A program made the translations under genes and the position numbers. From Pseudomonas sp. PA15(2017) (lineage in GTDB: Bacteria; Pseudomonadota; Gammaproteobacteria; Pseudomonadales; Pseudomonadaceae): a DNA stretch of 64,000 nucleotides. The stretch is from NCBI RefSeq assembly GCF_001945395.1, contig NZ_MSXV01000032.1, positions 73,906-137,905 of the forward strand, in the 5' to 3' direction. Below are positions 38,367 to 48,815 of this stretch, in pieces (the stretch's first letter is position 1; the number at the start of each line of letters is the position of its first letter). Under the pieces are notes generated by a model. The model saw only the letters and a program-made list of their open reading frames with translations. It had not been told where the DNA came from and did no database searches.

Positions 38367-38933
38367 ATGAAAAACGTGGAAAAGGGATTCAGCCTGATCG
38401 AAGTACTCGTGGCTCTGTTGCTAACCACCGTCGGAGTGCTCGGCATGGTCGCGCTGCAAGGTCGTAGCGTGCAGTACTCGCAAGACTCCGTGCAACGCAA
38501 TGTGGCGGTAGACCTAGCCACTGAATTGGTGGAAATCATCCGCGCCAACCCCAGCGAGACATTCAGCAACGCAGCACCGCAGTTCCCGATGAACAATGGG
38601 CTCAAGTCCAGTTCGATCTTCTATAAAGCCAAAGCGTCGGACTTCTCCAGCCCGGCCGATTGTGTCGCCAGCGCTACCGTAGTGCCCAAGACCGCTGCCG
38701 AACAACGTAACTGTTGGGCCAGCAAGGCAAAGGCTCTGCTGCCGGGCGGCTCGACCGTGTTCGTCAGCGACTCGTATATCTGTCGCAGCAGCAGCGCTGG
38801 CAACTGCAATGGCCAGGGCTCGATGATCGAAATCCGTCTTGCCTGGCAAGTGCGCGAGGGCGCCTGCCTGGATGCAGCTGACACCAGCAACTCTTCGACC
38901 ATCTGTACCTATACCGTGAGAGTGCAGCCATGA
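38367..38933 (+). CDS. pilV: Type IV pilus minor pilin PilV
   Basis: A 188-residue minor pilin with leader MKNVEKG, then FSLIEVLVALLLTTVGVLGMVALQ, a typical PilV N-terminus. Six cysteines lie in the globular part. The start at 38367 is 8 bases after CGAGG; an ATG two codons earlier is too close to that site. The stop overlaps the pilW start (ATGA). Confidence 0.93.
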   Translation: MKNVEKGFSLIEVLVALLLTTVGVLGMVALQGRSVQYSQDSVQRNVAVDLATELVEIIRANPSETFSNAAPQFPMNNGLKSSSIFYKAKASDFSSPADCVASATVVPKTAAEQRNCWASKAKALLPGGSTVFVSDSYICRSSSAGNCNGQGSMIEIRLAWQVREGACLDAADTSNSSTICTYTVRVQP

Positions 38934-39778
38934 ATGACATGAAGCGCCAAAGCGGTTTGTCGATGATCGAACTACTGATCGCGTTAGCGATTAGCAGCTT
39001 TCTGATTCTCGGTATCACCCAGGTATACATCGATAATCAGCGGCATTATCTGTTCCAGCAGAGTCAAAGCGGCAATCTCGACGGTGGGCGATTCGCAGCG
39101 CTGTTGCTCGACCAATATCTGGGCAAGGCCGGCTATCGCCGCACACCCTCGAGCCTGTTGGAAACGTCCTTTCCAGAACGCGCGGCGTCAGATGGTTGCA
39201 TGGCATTCAGCGCAGGTGCGTCCGTTACGAACCTGGCTGCGGACGAAGGGATGGGCTTCTGCTTACGCTATCAGCCTCAGGTAAGTGGCGACCTCGATTG
39301 CCAGGGCGTGGCCAGTAGTACCACATTCACACAAGCCTTCCCTCCAAATTTGACCTCAAGCGACCTGATCGTCCTGGCCTTCAAATTCGAACCTGGAGCC
39401 TCGACCGCGCTACAGAATGGCAGGCTTCTGTGCAAAAGCCTGAACGCCACCACCCCTCAATTCACCGAACAGCTCACAGGCATCGCTGATATGCGCGTTG
39501 ATTTTGGTGTCGGCAGCAGTGACGTACTTTCCAAGGAGGTTACGTCTTACGTACCACAGAAGGACTGGACGGCCAACTCGGGGGCTATCCGCAGCGTGCG
39601 CTACTCCCTGCTGATGACAAGTGCAGCCGGGCAGCGGGATAGCGACGACTCCAAGGTGCTCACCGACTGGCTCGCCGTGACCCCTGCGGCTACCAAGACG
39701 CGTCTGCAAACAGGCGATAACAAGCGCATTTATCAAGTCGTTGGAAGCACCCAAACCGTCAGGAATCTAATGCCATGA
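38930..39778 (+). CDS. pilW: Type IV pilus minor pilin PilW
   Basis: A 282-residue minor pilin. The leader MNDMKRQSG precedes LSMIELLIALAISSFLILG, the usual PilW form. The rest is a large globular domain, the longest among the minor pilins, which in P. aeruginosa links the pilin core to PilX-PilY1. Overlaps by four bases with both neighbours (pilV and pilX) show one transcript. Confidence 0.94.
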   Translation: MNDMKRQSGLSMIELLIALAISSFLILGITQVYIDNQRHYLFQQSQSGNLDGGRFAALLLDQYLGKAGYRRTPSSLLETSFPERAASDGCMAFSAGASVTNLAADEGMGFCLRYQPQVSGDLDCQGVASSTTFTQAFPPNLTSSDLIVLAFKFEPGASTALQNGRLLCKSLNATTPQFTEQLTGIADMRVDFGVGSSDVLSKEVTSYVPQKDWTANSGAIRSVRYSLLMTSAAGQRDSDDSKVLTDWLAVTPAATKTRLQTGDNKRIYQVVGSTQTVRNLMP

Positions 39779-40419
39779 CCCACTTATCGAATCGTCAATC
39801 ACAGACGGGAGCCGTTTTGGTGATCGCCTTGGTCATGCTGCTGGTACTGACCTTGATGGCCGTCGGTAGCATGCGAGGCACCACGCTGGAAAGTCGCATC
39901 ACGGCAAACCGCGCCCACGACACCCAGCAGCAGAGTGCGGCCGACGCTGCGCTCCGGGAAGCAGAGTTTCGTTACTACGGCCCGGCAAATTTGATCGACA
40001 AGCTCGAAGGCAAAGCTGCCAATTGCGCACTGGGCAATACACTGAAAACCAATGGTATTAACAAACCATGCCTACTTGCGATCAAGGACGAGAACCTGCA
40101 AACGTTCGTGGAACGCCCCCAAAGCACTGCGAACAGCTTCCTGAGACCTGAATCTACCGGGGGGCTGCTGTGGATGCCTTATCGGGGCACAGACGCAGCC
40201 AATCAGACCGTAGCCGGCACCCGGGAAACCAGCAGTGAACAGACTACCTACTGGAACAGTACACGAGCCGTCACGGTAGGCAACAACGCCGTCAATGCCG
40301 AATACGGCATGGTCGCCGAAGGCCAAGGCACTTATTACTACCTCAACAATGCTAAAGCGGACGATCAGGTTTACCTGCAGTCGACGCATGCCAATATTTA
40401 TCTGGGGCTGAACAATTGA
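39775..40419 (+). CDS. pilX: Type IV pilus assembly protein PilX
   Basis: A 214-residue protein of the PilX family. The N-terminus MTHLSNRQSQTG is followed by AVLVIALVMLLVLTLMAVGS and ESRITANRAHDTQQQSAADA, a diagnostic PilX_N pattern; Glu5 of ordinary pilins is absent, as usual for PilX. It links PilY1 to the pilin complex. Base composition becomes visibly AT-richer here and stays so into pilY1. Confidence 0.92.
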   Translation: MTHLSNRQSQTGAVLVIALVMLLVLTLMAVGSMRGTTLESRITANRAHDTQQQSAADAALREAEFRYYGPANLIDKLEGKAANCALGNTLKTNGINKPCLLAIKDENLQTFVERPQSTANSFLRPESTGGLLWMPYRGTDAANQTVAGTRETSSEQTTYWNSTRAVTVGNNAVNAEYGMVAEGQGTYYYLNNAKADDQVYLQSTHANIYLGLNN

Positions 40420-40430
40420 GAGCCGGCATG

Positions 40431-43400
40431 ATGAGTCACTCCAAACTTAACTTCGGTGCTAAGTCGCTTTCCTGCGCGCTGTTTGGCTTTACGTTGCTGC
40501 AGGGCGCCAACAGCTATGCCGCCGTGTCGCAAAGTCCGTTGAGCCTGACGATTGGCGTTCCGCCCAATATGCTGCTGACCCTGGACAGCTCAGGCAGTAT
40601 GCGCTGGGGATTCGCACCCGATTCGATCAGTGGCGCCGGACCTGCTCGACGAGGCAAATCGAATAGTTTCAACCCTATTTATTACAACCCACAAGCAACA
40701 TATCTAGCCCCTGTGTCTTATGACAGCAACGGTCGTGAAGTGCGCCTTCAGCAAAGTTTCACCGCGGCTCGCGTCAATGGCTACAAAAATAACTTGGGCA
40801 CCGTGGACTTATCAAAAGACTACAAGGTCAACTGGACCTACGAGGTCAATACCGGGCTGCCGACCCAATATGGTATTTCCAACGACAACAATCGACTCGC
40901 CAGGAACTCGGAGGCCGACTTCGCGGCTACCGCCACGATCGCCTCCTCGGAACGTGGCCGCGCGATAAGACAACGTAATACCGTGAGCAATATCACCTTT
41001 ACCATCGTACGTGATGTAGAAGATGCATCAGCCTGCACCGCTAACGCAAGCCATCCGGACTGGCCAACAGATATTCAGGCAAGCTGTTCTCGAACAGCTA
41101 CCAACACCTATAAAGGCACTCTACAAGAACGTGGCGTCCCCGCTTATTACTACACCTATGATGCCAATCGTCAAAACTGTGCACTCACCAACGACGATAG
41201 GTACGACAGTTGTTATTCCATCAGTTTCGTAACCAGTGATACAGAAAAGACAAACTTTGCCAACTGGTATTCCTTCTACCGCAATCGCGCATTGGCCACG
41301 ATCAGTGCAGCGAATCTGGCGTTCTATGATTTGTCTCCGTCCGCTCGCTTGAGCTGGCAGAGTCTGGCAGGCTGCAACAGCTTCGATGGTCGCAGTAACA
41401 ACTGTAACAACAACGCTTTCCAGGCATTTTCCAGCCAGCACAAACGTTCGTTGTACGACTGGATGCAAAGTATCTCGTTCGGCGGAGGCACACCGCTGCA
41501 AGCAGCCATGAAGCGTGCCGGAGAGTTCTATAGAACAGATACACCCTGGCAGAAAACCCCCTATGCCAACAGCGGCAACACCACCGCAAATACCTATGCC
41601 TGTCGAGCCAGTTACCACATCGTGATGACTGATGGAATTTGGGGCGGCACCGTAAATCCGGATACGGAGTATCTCCACGACGGTATTAACATCGACTTGC
41701 CCGACGGAAAAGAATATGCCGGACAGCCCCCGTTCAAAAGTGCTTCGGAAAATACCCTTGCCGACTTGGCGATGCATTATTGGGCCACTGACCTGCGCCC
41801 TGACCTGAACAATAAGGTTCCGGCATACATTCCCTTCAAAAGTGGCACCGAGACGTCCGATTACTGGGACCCACGTAACGATCCAGCAACCTGGCAGCAC
41901 ATGACGAACTTTGTGATGGGCTTGGGCCTTACGCAGTCGCTATCTGCCAACGGCATCCCCTGGCAGGGAAGTACTCACACAGGTTCCGGTTACCAAGCGC
42001 TTAAAGCTGGGACAGAGTGGCCGTCGCTTGGCGACGTGGCCAAGGTCTACGATCTCTGGCACGCAGCACTCAACTCGCGCGGAGAATTCTTCAGTGTCGA
42101 CAGCCCAGAGGCGATGGTGCAGGCATTTACCGACATTCTCTCTCGAATCGCTGATCGAAAGTCGACCGCCGCACGCCCGGCTATCAACTCCGGGCAAGTC
42201 AGCTCCGAAGAAAATGGCGATACGTCAGTGAAAACCGTTTCTTATCAGACTTCCTACGCTAGTGACGATAACTGGTCTGGTGACGTAAAGCGCTTCGAGA
42301 AAAAGTGGAACGCGACAACAAACTCCATCGAGAAAACCGAAGTCTGGAGTGCCAAAGCGAACGTACCGGGACCTGCAGCCCGTCGTATCAAGATTGCCGG
42401 CAGCGACAACTCAGGGCTTGCCGACTTCAACCTTACCAACGCCGGCTCGGCCAGCTACTCCGGTATCACCCTGGCCACCTACCTCAACAGAGACCCGGAA
42501 AATGCCAACGCCGCCGACACCAAGGCCGCAGCCCGCATCGGCTACCTCCGAGGGGATCGCGCAGGGGAAGGCACGACCTATCGTCGACGCAGCGGCGTAC
42601 TGGGTGACTTCTACTCTTCGACCCCCGCAGTGGTTCTGAATACACCCAGGTATCTGGAGCAATTCACCAATCGCCTCGAGGGCAATACGGCTTATACGGC
42701 TTTCAAGAGCTCGATTGCCAGTCGTACGCCACGTGTCTATGTAGGCGGCAATGACGGGATGTTACATGGATTCAATGCGACCAGCGGCGCCGAAGAGTTC
42801 GCCTTCATTCCATCCGCTGTATTTCCGAAACTAAACAAGCTGACCGGCAGCAACTATAGCCATGAGTTCTACGTCGAAGGCTCGCCTGTGGTAGCTGACG
42901 TCTATACCGGTTCGGAATGGCGCACGATCTTGGTAGGCACCTTGAAAGCGGGTGGCAAATCGGTATTTGCTCTGGATGTCACCACGCCTGGCCAGGAAAA
43001 ACTGCTATGGCAGTTCGATGAAAACAGTATCACTGCCAGCAACGCCGTGAAGCTGGGCTACACCTTCTCGCAACCGACCATCGCCCGCTTGCACACTGGT
43101 AAATGGGCTGTGGTTTTTGGGAATGGTTATGAGAGTGCCGGCAACAGCAATGGCAAGGCGGCGCTGTTCATTGTCGATGCCATGAACGGGTCGCTGGTAA
43201 GGAGCCTGGAAGTACAGGGTACCAATGGTGTGGCCAACGGCCTGTCCACTCCGAAACTCGGGGATTACAACGGTGACGGCACCGCAGACTACGCTTACGC
43301 TGGCGACTTGCAAGGCAATATGTGGCGCTTCGATCTGCTTCGCTCCAATCGCGACGTGACGGCGCCATTCAAAGTTACCAATAACGTCCCCGCCAGTAAC

Positions 43401-44177
43401 TTCAGAGTTGGCTTTGGGGGCAATCCATTGTTCAAGGCCAGTGCAGATAACGCAGGCACTCAACCTCAGGCAATCACGTCTGCGCCGAGCCTCGTTGCGC
43501 ACCCTACAGGTGTCGGCTATCTGATTGTCTTCGGCACGGGCCGCTTCTATGACACCGGAGACAAGGAAGGCGACAAAAGCATGTCGCAGAGCGTGTATGG
43601 CATCTGGGACAAGGAAACGCTGGGCGAGATTGCCAGCAACCCCAATATTTCTCGCTCGTCCCTTCAGGCACAGACGATCACCAACACCACGACAGTCAGT
43701 GCAGATGGTGCCAGCATTCAGGGGAGAATCCTGAGCAACAATACTGTCCGCTGGCAGCCTGCGCAAAACGGCCAAGGCGGAACGCTCCCGGCCCAGAATG
43801 GGTGGTATCTCAATCTCGTACGAGCAGACGGCGAAATGGTCGTGGAAAACATGTCTCAGCTTGGACGTACGATATTCTTCCAATCACTGCTGCCTAACGA
43901 CGACCCCTGTGGCGATGGTGCGGCCAACTGGACATATGCCATCAACCCATTCAGCGGCGGTAGAACAACGCAGAAAGCATTCGATTACACTCCAACCACG
44001 GACGTGGGCACTCAGGTTGTTTCTGCCGTGCGACAGGATGGTGAGGGCGGAGGTACCGTGTCGCAGAACTCGAACAATACATATCAGTACTGCACGGGCC
44101 AATCGTGCACCAACATATACCCAGATCCAACCAGCATCGGTCGTCAGGCTTGGCGCCGCACAGAGGAAAAGGAATGA
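40431..44177 (+). CDS. pilY1: Type IV pilus tip adhesin PilY1 (copy 1)
   Basis: About 1248 residues, exported by a signal peptide ending SYA. The N-terminal half has a von Willebrand A-like MIDAS ([13 protein letters not shown]). The C-terminal half is the PilY1 beta-propeller, with a calcium loop DYNGDGTAD near residue 945 and GNMWRFDLL just after. PilY1 sits at the pilus tip and mediates adhesion, pilus retraction control and surface sensing. I prefer the ATG at 40431 because its leader GAGAGCCGGCATG matches that of copy 2; TTG 40416 and ATG 40428 are in frame. The stop overlaps pilE by four bases. Confidence 0.94.
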   Translation: MSHSKLNFGAKSLSCALFGFTLLQGANSYAAVSQSPLSLTIGVPPNMLLTLDSSGSMRWGFAPDSISGAGPARRGKSNSFNPIYYNPQATYLAPVSYDSNGREVRLQQSFTAARVNGYKNNLGTVDLSKDYKVNWTYEVNTGLPTQYGISNDNNRLARNSEADFAATATIASSERGRAIRQRNTVSNITFTIVRDVEDASACTANASHPDWPTDIQASCSRTATNTYKGTLQERGVPAYYYTYDANRQNCALTNDDRYDSCYSISFVTSDTEKTNFANWYSFYRNRALATISAANLAFYDLSPSARLSWQSLAGCNSFDGRSNNCNNNAFQAFSSQHKRSLYDWMQSISFGGGTPLQAAMKRAGEFYRTDTPWQKTPYANSGNTTANTYACRASYHIVMTDGIWGGTVNPDTEYLHDGINIDLPDGKEYAGQPPFKSASENTLADLAMHYWATDLRPDLNNKVPAYIPFKSGTETSDYWDPRNDPATWQHMTNFVMGLGLTQSLSANGIPWQGSTHTGSGYQALKAGTEWPSLGDVAKVYDLWHAALNSRGEFFSVDSPEAMVQAFTDILSRIADRKSTAARPAINSGQVSSEENGDTSVKTVSYQTSYASDDNWSGDVKRFEKKWNATTNSIEKTEVWSAKANVPGPAARRIKIAGSDNSGLADFNLTNAGSASYSGITLATYLNRDPENANAADTKAAARIGYLRGDRAGEGTTYRRRSGVLGDFYSSTPAVVLNTPRYLEQFTNRLEGNTAYTAFKSSIASRTPRVYVGGNDGMLHGFNATSGAEEFAFIPSAVFPKLNKLTGSNYSHEFYVEGSPVVADVYTGSEWRTILVGTLKAGGKSVFALDVTTPGQEKLLWQFDENSITASNAVKLGYTFSQPTIARLHTGKWAVVFGNGYESAGNSNGKAALFIVDAMNGSLVRSLEVQGTNGVANGLSTPKLGDYNGDGTADYAYAGDLQGNMWRFDLLRSNRDVTAPFKVTNNVPASNFRVGFGGNPLFKASADNAGTQPQAITSAPSLVAHPTGVGYLIVFGTGRFYDTGDKEGDKSMSQSVYGIWDKETLGEIASNPNISRSSLQAQTITNTTTVSADGASIQGRILSNNTVRWQPAQNGQGGTLPAQNGWYLNLVRADGEMVVENMSQLGRTIFFQSLLPNDDPCGDGAANWTYAINPFSGGRTTQKAFDYTPTTDVGTQVVSAVRQDGEGGGTVSQNSNNTYQYCTGQSCTNIYPDPTSIGRQAWRRTEEKE

Positions 44178-44629
44178 GCCGGTCAAGAAGTCATACACAG
44201 GCAGTATGTCGTAGTAGCGGGCAAACCGGCTTCACTCTGATCGAGGTGATGGTCGTCGTGGCGATCATCGGCATACTGGCAGCCATTGCTTATCCGAGTT
44301 ACACCGAATACGTAAAGCGCGGCAATCGCACGGAGGGCCAGGCGTTACTAAGTGACGCAGCGGCCCGTCAGGAGCGCTATTTCAATCAGAACAATGCCTA
44401 TGTCACCGCAGCGTCCGACATAGCAAAGTTGGGAATGAACCTTTCGAGCAACAGGTCGGCTACTGGAAAATATGTCTTCTCCGTAAGTAAGGTGAATGGC
44501 GACGGCGGTTATACCCTGACAGCCACCCAGCAGTTCAGCGACACAAAATGTGGCAATCTCACGCTGACCGCAAATGGTGTCAAGGGAGCCACTGCTTCAG
44601 GCGCCAGTGCGAGCGATTGCTGGCGTTGA
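44174..44629 (+). CDS. pilE: Type IV pilus minor pilin PilE
   Basis: A 151-residue minor pilin. A 19-residue leader ends QTG, followed by [21 protein letters not shown]. The mature part has [20 protein letters not shown], which matches PilE rather than PilA, and a C-terminal pair of cysteines (C133 and C149). It ends the minor pilin operon and is followed at once by a terminator. In P. aeruginosa pilY2 lies between pilY1 and pilE; here there is none. Confidence 0.93.
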   Translation: MSRSRSHTQAVCRSSGQTGFTLIEVMVVVAIIGILAAIAYPSYTEYVKRGNRTEGQALLSDAAARQERYFNQNNAYVTAASDIAKLGMNLSSNRSATGKYVFSVSKVNGDGGYTLTATQQFSDTKCGNLTLTANGVKGATASGASASDCWR

Positions 44630-44646
44630 CTCAATAATCTGCAACT

Positions 44647-44673
44647 AAAAACCGCGCCAGGCGCGGTTTTTTT
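44647..44673 (+). terminator. Rho-independent terminator of the minor pilin operon
   Basis: AAACCGCGC and GCGCGGTTT pair across a 3-base loop and are followed by more T, 18 bases past the pilE stop. It separates the operon from the second pilY1. Confidence 0.92.
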
Positions 44674-44861
44674 GCCTAGGATTTAACAGGTGAGTCCTCT
44701 CGGGAGGCATCGATTTAGCGCTACGGGTATTCAAAGTACGCGAGCGAAAACGTGATGACCGCTGGCTACTCGTACGACGAGAGGTAGCTGAATCGGACAG
44801 AACTATCTGCCCCAGGCACCACCCTATACCCAAGGAGCACGAGCAAGGGAGAGCCGGCAAG
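44674..44861 (+). other. Leader region of the second pilY1, with an open reading frame of unknown meaning
   Basis: In the frame of pilY1 copy 2 this region reads without stops from about 44693 (VLSGGIDLALRVFKVRERKR onward) to the ATG. No start codon is convincing and I do not recognise the sequence. It may be a long 5' leader or the remnant of a former gene. The last 12 bases resemble the leader of copy 1. No clear promoter boxes seen. Confidence 0.4.
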
Positions 44862-47800
44862 ATGAAGCGAACCTTCAATGTTAAGACACTGCGCTGCGTC
44901 ATGTTGAGCGTTGCAGTGTCAGGCACCTCGAGCAGCTTGGCGGCCGTTTCGCAAAGCCCGTTGAGCCTGACAGTGGGCGTGCCTCCCAACATGTTGTTGA
45001 CGCTCGATGATTCGGGAAGCATGCGCTGGGGGTTTGCGCCAGATGGATTAAGCGACGAGTCCGCAACTCGTCGAGCCAAATCCAGCACCTACAATCCGAT
45101 CTACTACAACCCCAATGCCACTTATGCCGCTCCGGTGGTTTTCGATACATCGGGCAATGAACAGCAGCTTGCGACCACCTTCACTCAGGCTTGGCATAAC
45201 GGGTTCAGAACCCCGGTGGGCTCGGCAGACTTGAGTGGTACAGGCTATCGAGTGGCCTGGGACGTGCCCATTACCACGGTTCCAGGAAGCACCAGCTACA
45301 ACTATGGTGACGTCAGCAACTACGCTCAACCGACTGGTACCGTCTCCAGGCTGGCCGATAACCCGAGTGCCGACTTCTCCGCCACGGTCAGCCTTGGCAC
45401 GCTGTTCTCCACCCAGGTGACATCACCTGGCGGCATCCAATTCACCATTACGCCGATCCTGATCGGCGTGCTCGGCTGTTCAGCGGTAGCCAGCTATCCC
45501 GGTATTTTTTCACGCCTCCCAGCCGACTGCACCAGAACGGCCAGCGGTTACACCGCTTCACTGGTCAGAAGACCAGTTCCAGCTTACTACTACACCTACG
45601 ATTCAAGCAGAGCCAACAATTGCACCACGAGCAACGACAATTGTTATGCCTTGCGCTTCGTCGGTAACAGCGAACAGGCTAACTTCGCGAACTGGTATTC
45701 CTTCTATCGCAATCGTGCGCTATCGACCATTTCTGCTGCAGCATTGGCTTTCTACAATCTGTCGCCTTCCGTCAGATTGAGTTGGCAGGGACTGGGGCGC
45801 TGCACCACCTTCGATGGCAGTGACACCACGTATTGCCGCAACAACGCGTTCAAGGCTTATACCCCCGCACACAAAGGTCAGCTCTATGCGTGGCTACAAA
45901 ATATCGCATTCGACCAGAGCACCTATCTGCCGGCAGCGATGAAGCGTGCCGGTGAGTTTTACAGAACGACGGTTCCCTGGCTGGCATTTCCCAACACGAC
46001 CGGAACGAACACGACACAGAACACCTACGCCTGCCGTGCCAGTTACCACATCATGATGACCGACGGGCAGTGGAATGAAGCGGCGAGCGCGCCGAGCAAC
46101 TTTCGTCATGACGCGGCATCTTTCACGCTTCCGGATGGCAGGGCATTCACGCAACGCGCGCCCTATTATGACAGTACGCCCAACACACTAGCGGATCTGG
46201 CCATGCACTATTGGGCCACTGATCTGAACCCCAACCTCAGCAACAGCTTGCCCGCGTACCTGCCCTTCAAAAGTGGCGATACCACAGCCGACTACTGGAA
46301 CCCCCGCAACGACCCGGCTATCTGGCAGCACATGACCAATTTCACCATGGGGCTCGGGCTGACGCAGTCTCTGACCCAGAGCAACATCCCATGGGGTGGT
46401 AGCACTTTTGCCGGCACTGGCTACTCGGCGCTTGAAGCCGGCGCCGCATGGCCCGCAGCAGCAGCCAATGCCACCGATGCGAACGTCTACGACCTTTGGC
46501 ACGCGGCAATCAACTCCCGGGGAGAATTCTTCAGCGTCGACAGCCCGGAGGCCATGGTGCAAGCCTTCGCGGATATCCTCTCGCGCATCGCCGATCGGAA
46601 ATCCAGTGCCGCCCGCCCGGCGATCAACTCTGGCCAGATCAGCTCCGACGAAAGTACGACTCAAACGGTTTCCTATCAGACTTCGTATGCCAGCGACGAT
46701 AACTGGTCCGGGGACGTAAAGCGTTTCGAAAAACGCTGGAACCCTCAAACCAATGCCATCGATACCGTCGAGGTGTGGAGCGCGAAAGCCAAGGTCCCAG
46801 GTTGGTCGCAACGACGAATCAAGATCGCAGCCCCAGCCGCTGTCAGTAACACCGGGCTTATGGACCTCACCGCTGTCAACGCGCAACTCAGCCAATACGC
46901 CGGCACTACGTTATTCGCCCACCTGGCAAGAAATCCGGAAACCGGACTTGCCGATAACTTGGCCGCGTCACGCGTTGACTATCTGCGTGGCAACCGCACG
47001 GGTGAAGGCACGACGTTCCGTCGCCGTAGCGGCCTGTTGGGCGATTTCTACTCATCGAGCCCTGCCGTTGTATTGGGCGCGCGCTACCTCGAACAGTTTT
47101 CCAATCGCCTGGAGAGCAATACGGCTTACACCACCTTCAAAGCTGCCATCGCCAACCGTACTCCGCGCATCTATGTCGGTGGCAATGCCGGCATGCTGCA
47201 CGGATTCAATGCGCTGACGGGGGTCGAAGAGTTCGCCTTCATTCCATCAGCGGTCTTTTCCAAGCTGCATAAGTTGACAGGCTCCAACTATTCCCATGAG
47301 TTTTATGTCGATGGCTCGCCTGTTGTCGGAGATGTCTACGACAGCGCCACCCGACAATGGCGCACCATTCTGGTCGGCACGCTCAAAGCTGGCGGGAGAG
47401 CCATCTTTGCGCTTGATGTCACCACACCTGGCAGCGAAAAGCTGTTATGGCAGTTCGATGAAAACAGCATCGCTACAGCCAACACCGCAAAGATGGGATA
47501 TAGCTATTCACAGCCCACCATCGCTCGCTTGCACAACGGCAAGTGGGCAGTGGTGTTCGGCAATGGCTATGAAAGTGCTGGCAACACCAGTGGCAAGGCA
47601 GCCCTTTTCATTGTGGATGCGATGCAGGGCACGCTGCTCAGTAACCTCGAGGTTCAAGGCACGGTTGGCCTTGCCAATGGGTTATCGACGCCCAAGTTGG
47701 CCGATTACAACGCCGACGGGGTCGCCGATTATGCATACGCAGGCGATCTGCAAGGAAATATGTGGCGCTTCGACCTGCTGCGCAGTGGTCGTAGCAGCGC

Positions 47801-48623
47801 TGAACCGTTCACCACGACCGACGATGGCGATTCCGCTGTCAGCCAATTCAAGGTCGGGTTCAACGGAAGTCCCCTGTTCAGAGCGACGGTAGATAGCGGA
47901 GGGACTCAGCGCCAAGCCATTACATCGGCTCCCAGCCTGATCGCCCATCCAACCGGGACGGGCTACCTGGTGGTGTTCGGAACCGGTCGTTTTTTCGACA
48001 GCGACGACAAGGACGGTGACAAGAGTATGCCGCAATCTGTCTATGGCATCTGGGACAAGCAGACATTGGGTCAGGCAGCTGGTAACCCGTCAATCAACCG
48101 TAGCAGCTTACAGCAGCAGACTGTGACGGATTCGGTAACGGCGACCGCCAGCGACGGGACGACCCGCCAAGCTCGCGTCATAAGTACTAACACGGTGCGT
48201 TGGCAGGCCACCACGGGGAGTTCTGCCCAGCCTGCACAAAACGGTTGGTACCTGAACCTGTCTCAAGCCGATGGAGAAATGGTCGTGGAGAACATGTCGC
48301 AGCTCGGCCGCACCATCCTCTTTCAATCGTTGACGCCCAACAGCGACCCCTGCGGGGATGGTGCCAGTAGCTGGAGCTACGCCATCAATCCCTTCACCGG
48401 AGGCAGAACCTCGCAGCGAGCTTTCGCTTATAGCGCTTCGAGCTCTGCTCCGGGCAGCGCAGTGATTTCAGCGGTTCGTCAAGATGGCGAGGGTGGTGGC
48501 ACGCTTTCCCAGAACCCCGATGGCGGCTACCAGTACTGCACCGGGCAGGAGTGCGTAACCGTCTACCCAGACCCATCCAGCATCGGCCGGCAAAGCTGGC
48601 GGCGGGTCGAACAGCTTCAGTAA
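44862..48623 (+). CDS. Second PilY1-family tip adhesin (copy 2)
   Basis: A 1253-residue paralogue of copy 1, colinear over its full length. It has a signal peptide (ends SLAAV), [18 protein letters not shown], segment [17 protein letters not shown], propeller with [20 protein letters not shown] and calcium loop DYNADGVAD near residue 948. The calcium loop has Val at position 7, as in P. aeruginosa PilY1, where copy 1 has Thr. Most differences lie between about residues 60 and 260, the region before and within the vWA part. It stands alone after the operon terminator, with GGGAGAG before its ATG. Confidence 0.93.
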   Translation: MKRTFNVKTLRCVMLSVAVSGTSSSLAAVSQSPLSLTVGVPPNMLLTLDDSGSMRWGFAPDGLSDESATRRAKSSTYNPIYYNPNATYAAPVVFDTSGNEQQLATTFTQAWHNGFRTPVGSADLSGTGYRVAWDVPITTVPGSTSYNYGDVSNYAQPTGTVSRLADNPSADFSATVSLGTLFSTQVTSPGGIQFTITPILIGVLGCSAVASYPGIFSRLPADCTRTASGYTASLVRRPVPAYYYTYDSSRANNCTTSNDNCYALRFVGNSEQANFANWYSFYRNRALSTISAAALAFYNLSPSVRLSWQGLGRCTTFDGSDTTYCRNNAFKAYTPAHKGQLYAWLQNIAFDQSTYLPAAMKRAGEFYRTTVPWLAFPNTTGTNTTQNTYACRASYHIMMTDGQWNEAASAPSNFRHDAASFTLPDGRAFTQRAPYYDSTPNTLADLAMHYWATDLNPNLSNSLPAYLPFKSGDTTADYWNPRNDPAIWQHMTNFTMGLGLTQSLTQSNIPWGGSTFAGTGYSALEAGAAWPAAAANATDANVYDLWHAAINSRGEFFSVDSPEAMVQAFADILSRIADRKSSAARPAINSGQISSDESTTQTVSYQTSYASDDNWSGDVKRFEKRWNPQTNAIDTVEVWSAKAKVPGWSQRRIKIAAPAAVSNTGLMDLTAVNAQLSQYAGTTLFAHLARNPETGLADNLAASRVDYLRGNRTGEGTTFRRRSGLLGDFYSSSPAVVLGARYLEQFSNRLESNTAYTTFKAAIANRTPRIYVGGNAGMLHGFNALTGVEEFAFIPSAVFSKLHKLTGSNYSHEFYVDGSPVVGDVYDSATRQWRTILVGTLKAGGRAIFALDVTTPGSEKLLWQFDENSIATANTAKMGYSYSQPTIARLHNGKWAVVFGNGYESAGNTSGKAALFIVDAMQGTLLSNLEVQGTVGLANGLSTPKLADYNADGVADYAYAGDLQGNMWRFDLLRSGRSSAEPFTTTDDGDSAVSQFKVGFNGSPLFRATVDSGGTQRQAITSAPSLIAHPTGTGYLVVFGTGRFFDSDDKDGDKSMPQSVYGIWDKQTLGQAAGNPSINRSSLQQQTVTDSVTATASDGTTRQARVISTNTVRWQATTGSSAQPAQNGWYLNLSQADGEMVVENMSQLGRTILFQSLTPNSDPCGDGASSWSYAINPFTGGRTSQRAFAYSASSSAPGSAVISAVRQDGEGGGTLSQNPDGGYQYCTGQECVTVYPDPSSIGRQSWRRVEQLQ

Positions 48624-48643
48624 GAGCCGCCCCCCAGGTAGCG

Positions 48644-48671
48644 CACCTGTGCCCTGTCCAGGGCACAGGTG
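48644..48671 (+). terminator. Hairpin after the second pilY1
   Basis: Perfect 13-base arms (CACCTGTGCCCTG) with a TC centre, 20 bases past the stop. No T tract. Confidence 0.5.
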
Positions 48672-48780
48672 ATCGCACAGCCCACGGCAAGGCCCGTTGC
48701 CCGATGCCTATCAAGCACTTAAGCAAAGGGACTGCTACTATCACCCCCTGTCATTCGATGCGACCAAATCGCCAGCATGG

Positions 48781-48793
48781 CGGTCGTATACCG
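48781..48793. promoter_or_regulatory. Possible operator upstream of the GntR-family gene
   Basis: CGGT-CGTAT-ACCG is a perfect inverted repeat 22 bases before the ATG, with the general shape of FadR-type operators (TNGT N3 ACNA). It may allow autoregulation. Confidence 0.35.
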
Positions 48794-48815
48794 ATAACGA
48801 AACAACAACGGATCG

